In this document: in pieces, positions 6,501 to 8,777 of the stretch
How positions within the stretch are numbered: position 1 is the stretch's first letter
How the letters are laid out: every line of letters begins with the position of its first letter
Origin: Candidatus Sumerlaeota bacterium
Lineage (GTDB): Bacteria > Sumerlaeota > Sumerlaeia > MWCT01 > JAGHBZ01
Assembly: GCA_021160705.1 (NCBI GenBank)
Contig: JAGHBZ010000141.1
Span: 1-8,777, forward strand
Reading direction: 5' to 3'
DNA: 8,777 nucleotides
Notes under the pieces: model-generated
Databases searched by the model: none
The model's input: the letters and a program-made list of their open reading frames with translations, nothing else
Told to the model about the DNA's origin: nothing
Program-made: the position numbers and the translations under genes

Positions 6501-8777
6501 CACGTTCGGGTCAAGTATGTCATTGGACTCAGCATTGCTAACTTCAGCAACATCTGTATCGATGTCAATGCCATTGGTCGAGCCACTAAATCCGGGCTCC
6601 TGGAACATCACCTCTGAACCTAAAGAATATCCTTCAAAGTCGGTAAGGAGATACTGTTCAGGAGTCGGCGTTGGACTTGGCGTAGGTGAAGGAGTAGGAC
6701 TCGGTGTGGGTGAGGGTGTGGGACTCGGAGTAGGACTCGGTGTGGGTGTCGGAGTGGGTGTGGGTCCGGCAAAGGGGTCCCAACCACTATAGCCAACATA
6801 GCAATAATCAAAATCAACTGATTTGAGCTGCCAGTCAAAGAGCCAGAAACATCCTACGTCGAATGTGGAATCTGTCAGAGTCCAGTCAACAATGTCATTT
6901 CCACCTGCAGAGGTTCCAACTTTAATGGAGATTTGTGTATCCAAACAATCAATACTCACATAAAAGGTCTCGCCATTTGAGAACGTGTGAGCGATTTCTT
7001 TACCCTGAATGATTTCCCAGGTATCACTGCGTCGAAGGTTAATCACCTGGTCATTATCGCCGGCTTTAAACGAGAGACTGTAGCCAGTACCAGATTGTGC
7101 ACGAAAACGAATCTCCACATTTGCCTCGTTAGTACCTCCTGCAGTGCTATCAATGTCGAGTATTGTAAATTTTGTATGCAATGCAAAATCCGTATAGGTC
7201 TCATAATCCCCGTTGTAGATTCCACCGTAGCTGGTGCCTGAGGTACCAGAAAGGTGGAGATAACCATCTGAGACACTTATTGTAAAGTCTCCGCCCTGAG
7301 AGGTATCCCAATCAGGTTCTGGAGGAGAGGTATCCAGCGATGTGCCATCAAAGTCATCATACCAGGGTGTTGGAGTTGGCGACGGAGTCGGTGAGGGTGT
7401 TGGCGTAGGAGTCGGCGTTGGCGTTGGTTCTCCACCAGAGGTGAGAAAGTCCATTATTCGTGACATAACGTTGGCTCGGGCGGTGTCGGTGTGAATCATC
7501 TCCAGCGGGAATCCCATAACTACTATCTTTTTCGTGGCGTCTTCGTATTGTACCGCTGCTACTGAGCCTGTGTCGTCGTATGTCAGCGCATCCGCAGCCC
7601 CACTGCCCAGTCCGTTAAATACATCCGGATATATTATGTTGTAGTATCCGTTGTCGTAGTCCTTTGAAAAATCCAGCTGGGAGAGTCCATCAAAGATTGA
7701 GCCTGCTACTGCGTTGGCAAGGTTGGTGTCTGAACCATCATCTGCAGTGCATTCCACCTGAAGGGTATTATGCAGAAAATCTTTGTCTGCCTGTGTGGCA
7801 CTGCTGGATAACTCAAGGTCCCAACCCAGCTCCTCGCCTGAGACCAGGATTCGTCCGCCATTATTTAGATATGTCGTCACATGTGACTGCTCCGTAGAAT
7901 CAAATGTCTCATCCGCTGTACTTTCCCTGCCAAGTATCCAGTCAACAGCCGTGTAGTTGCCAAGGGATATAGAGTTATCAATAATCCGTTCGTTGCTTGC
8001 GGAGTCAAAGTAGTACCCTGCATCAGCAAGGGCATTACCGTGGGCTACAACGTAATTAAAACTATTCGTCAGCCACGGCCAGACTCGTTTTGACCAACCA
8101 TTGATGGAGTCATAATAATCCGCAATTATATAACGACTGTAGCGTCTGAATCCATTTACTATCAGCACCTCAGGGGGAGTGCCATCGCTGGTCATTCGCA
8201 CACCCACTGTCTCGCTCGGAAACGACTCACCACCATCGTTATACGCAGATACACGGAAATAATATACCTGTCCTGCACTCAGTCCGGTGTAGTCGTAGCT
8301 CAGCACGTCTCCTACATCAACGCCATTATCCCAGGCAAGACCGTCAGTTGATTTGTAGACAATGTAGCCGGTAGCTGCATCGCCTCCGTAGCCTCCATAG
8401 GGTGGCGCTGACCAGGAGATGGTCGCTGTGCCTGAACCACTCACCACTGCACTCACATTCCCCGGCGCATCCGGCAGATACGTGCTCACCGGGTTGCCGT
8501 GGTCTGCAAAATAATCTACTATACCCTGAAGCACTGCACGGGCAGTATCCTGGCGAAATCCTGGGGTCTTCAGCAGATTCGCATCATCTACGTTATCGTG
8601 GAATGCCGACTCCAGGATTGTGGCAGTCATTTCGCCGTTAAGGTTGTTGTAGGTCAACTCACCGTAGTAACTGGTGTAGACCTGATTGTTCCGTGAAGGT
8701 AGTCCCCAGAGATTGTTGAGGTCCCCGTCAACCTGCGTTATAATGTCTGTGGAGAACTCCAGTGCACGGGGTGCTGC
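3549..8777 (-). CDS. Giant modular secreted protein: Amidase_3, FnIII, Rossmann-like, jelly rolls, GHL10 glycosidase, lectin-like repeats (5' end cut by window)
   Basis: The visible part has 1742 residues (residue 1 at the right edge, 8777). In order: C-terminal part of an N-acetylmuramoyl-L-alanine amidase (1-90, ILESAFHDN), FnIII (102-197), GATase1/xanthan-lyase-like domain (203-446), PT linker (451-471), jelly-roll (472-670), linker (672-706), second jelly-roll (709-905), linker (915-929), GHL10 barrel (933-1272, DGIHFDYIRYP), carboxypeptidase-regulatory-like domain (1289-1367), 89-residue PTPS linker (1370-1458), three lectin-like modules (1459-1742). The true start lies beyond the window. 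A TTG at 8657 is in frame but falls inside the amidase domain and is not the start. A signal peptide would be off-window; the domain types and PT linkers imply an exported or surface protein. No LPxTG, PEP-CTERM or other C-terminal sorting signal is visible. Likely role: degradation or remodelling of peptidoglycan or a related glycan (inference). Confidence 0.9.
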   Translation of the reverse strand, partial: AAPRALEFSTDIITQVDGDLNNLWGLPSRNNQVYTSYYGELTYNNLNGEMTATILESAFHDNVDDANLLKTPGFRQDTARAVLQGIVDYFADHGNPVSTYLPDAPGNVSAVVSGSGTATISWSAPPYGGYGGDAATGYIVYKSTDGLAWDNGVDVGDVLSYDYTGLSAGQVYYFRVSAYNDGGESFPSETVGVRMTSDGTPPEVLIVNGFRRYSRYIIADYYDSINGWSKRVWPWLTNSFNYVVAHGNALADAGYYFDSASNERIIDNSISLGNYTAVDWILGRESTADETFDSTEQSHVTTYLNNGGRILVSGEELGWDLELSSSATQADKDFLHNTLQVECTADDGSDTNLANAVAGSIFDGLSQLDFSKDYDNGYYNIIYPDVFNGLGSGAADALTYDDTGSVAAVQYEDATKKIVVMGFPLEMIHTDTARANVMSRIMDFLTSGGEPTPTPTPTPTPSPTPSPTPTPWYDDFDGTSLDTSPPEPDWDTSQGGDFTISVSDGYLHLSGTSGTSYGGIYNGDYETYTDFALHTKFTILDIDSTAGGTNEANVEIRFRAQSGTGYSLSFKAGDNDQVINLRRSDTWEIIQGKEIAHTFSNGETFYVSIDCLDTQISIKVGTSAGGNDIVDWTLTDSTFDVGCFWLFDWQLKSVDFDYCYVGYSGWDPFAGPTPTPTPTPSPTPSPTPSPTPSPTPSPTPSPTPTPEQYLLTDFEGYSLGSEVMFQEPGFSGSTNGIDIDTDVAEVSNAESNDILDPNVGSPGSQSYRIYWQWTTPGSGFVRCTTYNATNKPNPIIDFTKGLSIYVKITQGEVDMSYWVRETGVSGNIGDDGGVTGDIEKCTNWVRLTASSEWQYVYFDIPNESYAAVTGNGVLDGQWGTLEALVFQAVSGSPATDIEIYIDDLYQGAQHNPIGPTPTPSPTPTPTPTPVEGEWRSFWVDAWHAGIKDSSQVAELVNTAVNHNYNAVVVQIRRRGDAYYFPTAPNTEPRATDIASDYDALQEVINQAHPQGLEVHAWMPVFLIWSDSSNPPSSPEHVYNKHPEYLMKDYDGNTYISEGYYLDPGNPDANKWNYNIVMDLVQHYDIDGIHFDYIRYPQQNSGYNDVAIQRYNDEYGLSGKPSYTDSQFSEWRRRQITDWLRNTYVDIIAIKPNIKVTAAVFANRNDAYTYRFQDWARWMSENILDSLLPMNYTDSNSTFNSRTDDIVTHKYNRHCYMGNGAYINSKENTVTQLSYARNAGCEGLLHYSYATTNDTGDSNAVFYQYIKDNLFQTPESPPDMPWKSSPTGGYLRGTVTDASTGDPIYNATVTIVELSEQIKTDGEGKYAFVYIQPGTYTVTCDATGYPQAQQDNVSITAGSVTTVDFSMGTAPTPTPTPTPTPSPTPSPTPSPTPSPTPSPTPSPTPSPTPSPTPTPTPSPTPSPTPSPTPSPTPSPTPSPTPSPTPTPTETPTPTPTPTPDLRFETGIVNNVGTSFVTVNLQNYYVSPVVVCSATYSNNSSPLVVRVTNVTNTSFDVKIQNPGDGSSLNPETIHYFVIEEGAWTLPDGRKIEAYKYLSTVTDENNSWVGEARSYTNSYTNPVVLGQVMSSNDSQWSVFWCYGSKRGNPPNSSLHTGKTVCEDSDVSRADETVGYIVIEQGTGTINGVKYEATLGDDSIRGVGNSPPYSYSFNQSFSQTPEVALITMAGVDGGNGGWAVLYGSTPLTQTELNLAIDEDQINDSERNHVTEQVGYLVFEQSLIYPE
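3552..4403 (-). repeat. Three C-terminal lectin-like modules of the giant protein, 99-residue spacing
   Basis: Residues 1459-1742 contain three copies of a beta-rich module. Each begins with a loose TxPVVxxxV strand (SPVVVCSATY, NPVVLGQVMS, TPEVALITMA) and ends with ETIHYFVIEE, ETVGYIVIEQ or EQVGYLVFEQ. The three end motifs start at residues 1529, 1628 and 1727, exactly 99 apart. The layout resembles H-type-lectin-like repeats that end long bacterial surface proteins. Glycan binding is an inference, since I can identify no ligand residues. The protein stops nine residues after the last motif, so the third module lacks the variable tail of the others. Confidence 0.7.
4404..4670 (-). repeat. 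89-residue Pro/Thr/Ser linker (PTPS repeat)
   Basis: This 267-nt tract is made almost entirely of Pro-Thr and Pro-Ser pairs, with one TET interruption near its C-terminal end. It separates the carboxypeptidase-regulatory-like domain from the lectin-like modules and should be an extended, flexible and possibly O-glycosylated stalk. The protein period is 4 residues (SPTP). At DNA level the serine codons mostly alternate between AGY and TCN, giving a 24-nt period. A 26-nt direct repeat with two mismatches lies at 4453-4478 and 4621-4646. Confidence 0.95.
4677..4913 (-). other. Carboxypeptidase-regulatory-like beta domain of the giant protein
   Basis: Residues 1289-1367 begin YLRGTVTDASTGDPIYNATV and continue through GKYAFVYIQPGTYTVTCDATGY to a VDFSM ending. 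This is the standard pattern of CarboxypepD_reg (PF13620-type), a seven-stranded non-catalytic beta sandwich used as a spacer or accessory domain in secreted enzymes. Confidence 0.9.
4962..5981 (-). other. GHL10 (DUF187/PF02638) glycosidase-like barrel of the giant protein
   Basis: Residues 933-1272 match the GHL10 family: EWRSFWVDAWHAGI at the start, NYNAVVVQIRRRGDAYY (963-979), GLEVHAWMPVFL (1011-1022), the HPEYLMKD motif, a YYLDPGNPD segment, and the signature DGIHFDYIRYP (1086-1096), followed by EWRRRQITDWLR and DSLLPMNYTD. Family members include B. subtilis YngK and E. coli DigH (YddW); DigH cleaves glycan strands of peptidoglycan lacking stem peptides. The domain appears full length with its motifs in order, so it is probably active. 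Which acid residues are catalytic cannot be settled from one sequence. Confidence 0.9.
5991..6035 (-). repeat. 15-residue Pro/Thr/Ser linker before the GHL10 barrel
   Basis: Residues 915-929 are PTPTPSPTPTPTPTP. This short linker joins the second jelly-roll domain to the GHL10 barrel and is the shortest of the four. Confidence 0.95.
6063..6653 (-). other. Second jelly-roll, carbohydrate-binding-module-like domain
   Basis: Residues 709-905 start LTDFEGYSLG and end IYIDDLY. Along the way are FTKGLSIYVKIT, MSYWVRETG and EWQYVYFDIP, the alternating hydrophobic strands and closing IDDL typical of CBM-like beta sandwiches. I cannot assign a numbered CBM family. Binding to a polysaccharide is inferred from the fold and from its place next to a glycosidase. 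Confidence 0.65.
6660..6764 (-). repeat. 35-residue Pro/Thr/Ser linker between the two jelly-roll domains
   Basis: Residues 672-706 are a run of PT and PS pairs. The serine codons read, along the plus coordinate, AGT, TCA, AGT, TCA, AGT, AGT, the same order found in the long linker. The 19-nt stretch at 6671-6689 is identical to 4559-4577. Confidence 0.95.
6768..7364 (-). other. First jelly-roll (LamG/DUF1080-like) domain
   Basis: Residues 472-670 start WYDDFDGTSLD and run through ISVSDGYLHLSG, FALHTKFTILDID, VEIRFRAQSGTGYSL, ETFYVSID and FDYCYVGY. This matches the concanavalin-like fold shared by LamG and DUF1080-type domains. The exact family is uncertain. A glycan-binding or accessory role is more likely than catalysis. 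Confidence 0.65.
7365..7427 (-). repeat. 21-residue Pro/Thr/Ser linker after the Rossmann-like domain
   Basis: Residues 451-471 consist of PT and PS pairs. This is the first of four such linkers and marks the junction between the amidase/FnIII/Rossmann-like half and the glycan-binding and glycosidase half. Confidence 0.95.
7440..8171 (-). other. Rossmann-like (GATase1/xanthan-lyase-type) domain
   Basis: Residues 203-446 begin EVLIVNGFRRYSRYI and include a hydrophobic strand with acid (AVDWILGRES), TTYLNNGGRILVSGEELGWD, and a closing KKIVVMGFPLEMIHT with a C-terminal helix ending in a DFL segment. This pattern is seen in Rossmann-like domains of proteins labelled xanthan lyase or linked to Amidase_3 in large secreted proteins, with a class I glutamine-amidotransferase-like core. 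No Cys-His-Glu triad is evident, so it is probably not an amidotransferase. Its function is unknown. Confidence 0.6.
8187..8474 (-). other. Fibronectin type III domain
   Basis: Residues 102-197 have the FnIII layout: PGNVSAVVSGSGTATISWSAP, GYIVYKSTDG, the YDYTGLSAGQVYYFRVSAYN core with its L..G..Y.FRV.A.N pattern, and a closing strand near ETVGVRMT. It is a spacer directly after the amidase domain. Confidence 0.93.
8508..8777 (-). other. N-acetylmuramoyl-L-alanine amidase (Amidase_3) domain, C-terminal part
   Basis: Residues 1-90 correspond to the last part of a zinc-dependent Amidase_3 domain, which cuts the bond between muramic acid and the stem peptide. The stretch ATILESAFHDN, then DDANLLKTPGFRQDTARAV and QGIVDYF, matches the family's closing block, including the catalytic Glu (residue 56, codon at 8610-8612). 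Zinc-ligand His and Glu residues of the N-terminal half lie outside the window. The 40 residues encoded upstream of TTG 8657 contain no stop and fit the family, for example RALEFSTDIITQV as the helix before the final strand. Confidence 0.88.

Overview
The window looks like chromosomal DNA from a bacterium, probably an uncultivated or little-studied one. It carries a tRNA-Asn gene with an encoded CCA end, a bacterial intrinsic terminator, TTG/ATG starts and Shine-Dalgarno sequences. It also holds a very large, apparently secreted modular protein built with Pro-Thr-Ser linkers, a style common in candidate-phylum genomes from sediments and the subsurface. The sequence alone does not fix the phylum, and no insertion sequence, phage gene or CRISPR array is visible.

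Layout, left to right. (1) A minus-strand tRNA-Asn(GTT) at 37-112. (2) A plus-strand gene (299-1819) for a zinc-ribbon plus degenerate methyltransferase-like protein with a beta-rich tail. (3) A minus-strand gene (1923-2366) for a DUF123 GIY-YIG-type nuclease-fold protein. (4) A plus-strand gene (2589-3461) for a long-form thymidylate synthase of the ThyA superfamily. (5) A minus-strand gene that occupies 60% of the window (3549-8777), with its terminator at 3485-3527 and its 5' end beyond the right edge.

The giant gene is the centre of interest. Its reading frame stays open through the right edge. The 40 codons above the apparent TTG start, together with the residues after it, form the C-terminal half of an N-acetylmuramoyl-L-alanine amidase (Amidase_3) domain. 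The order is then: FnIII, a Rossmann-like (GATase1/xanthan-lyase-type) domain, PT linker, jelly-roll domain, PT linker, second jelly-roll domain, PT linker, a GHL10 (DUF187/YngK/DigH-type) glycosidase barrel, a carboxypeptidase-regulatory-like beta domain, an 89-residue PT(S) linker, and three C-terminal lectin-like modules with 99-residue spacing. An amidase that strips stem peptides and a GHL10 domain, whose E. coli relative DigH cuts the denuded glycan, on one polypeptide suggest a two-step peptidoglycan-degrading enzyme. That is an inference.

The remaining genes appear to be unrelated housekeeping or hypothetical genes in alternating orientation. There is no convincing operon in the window.
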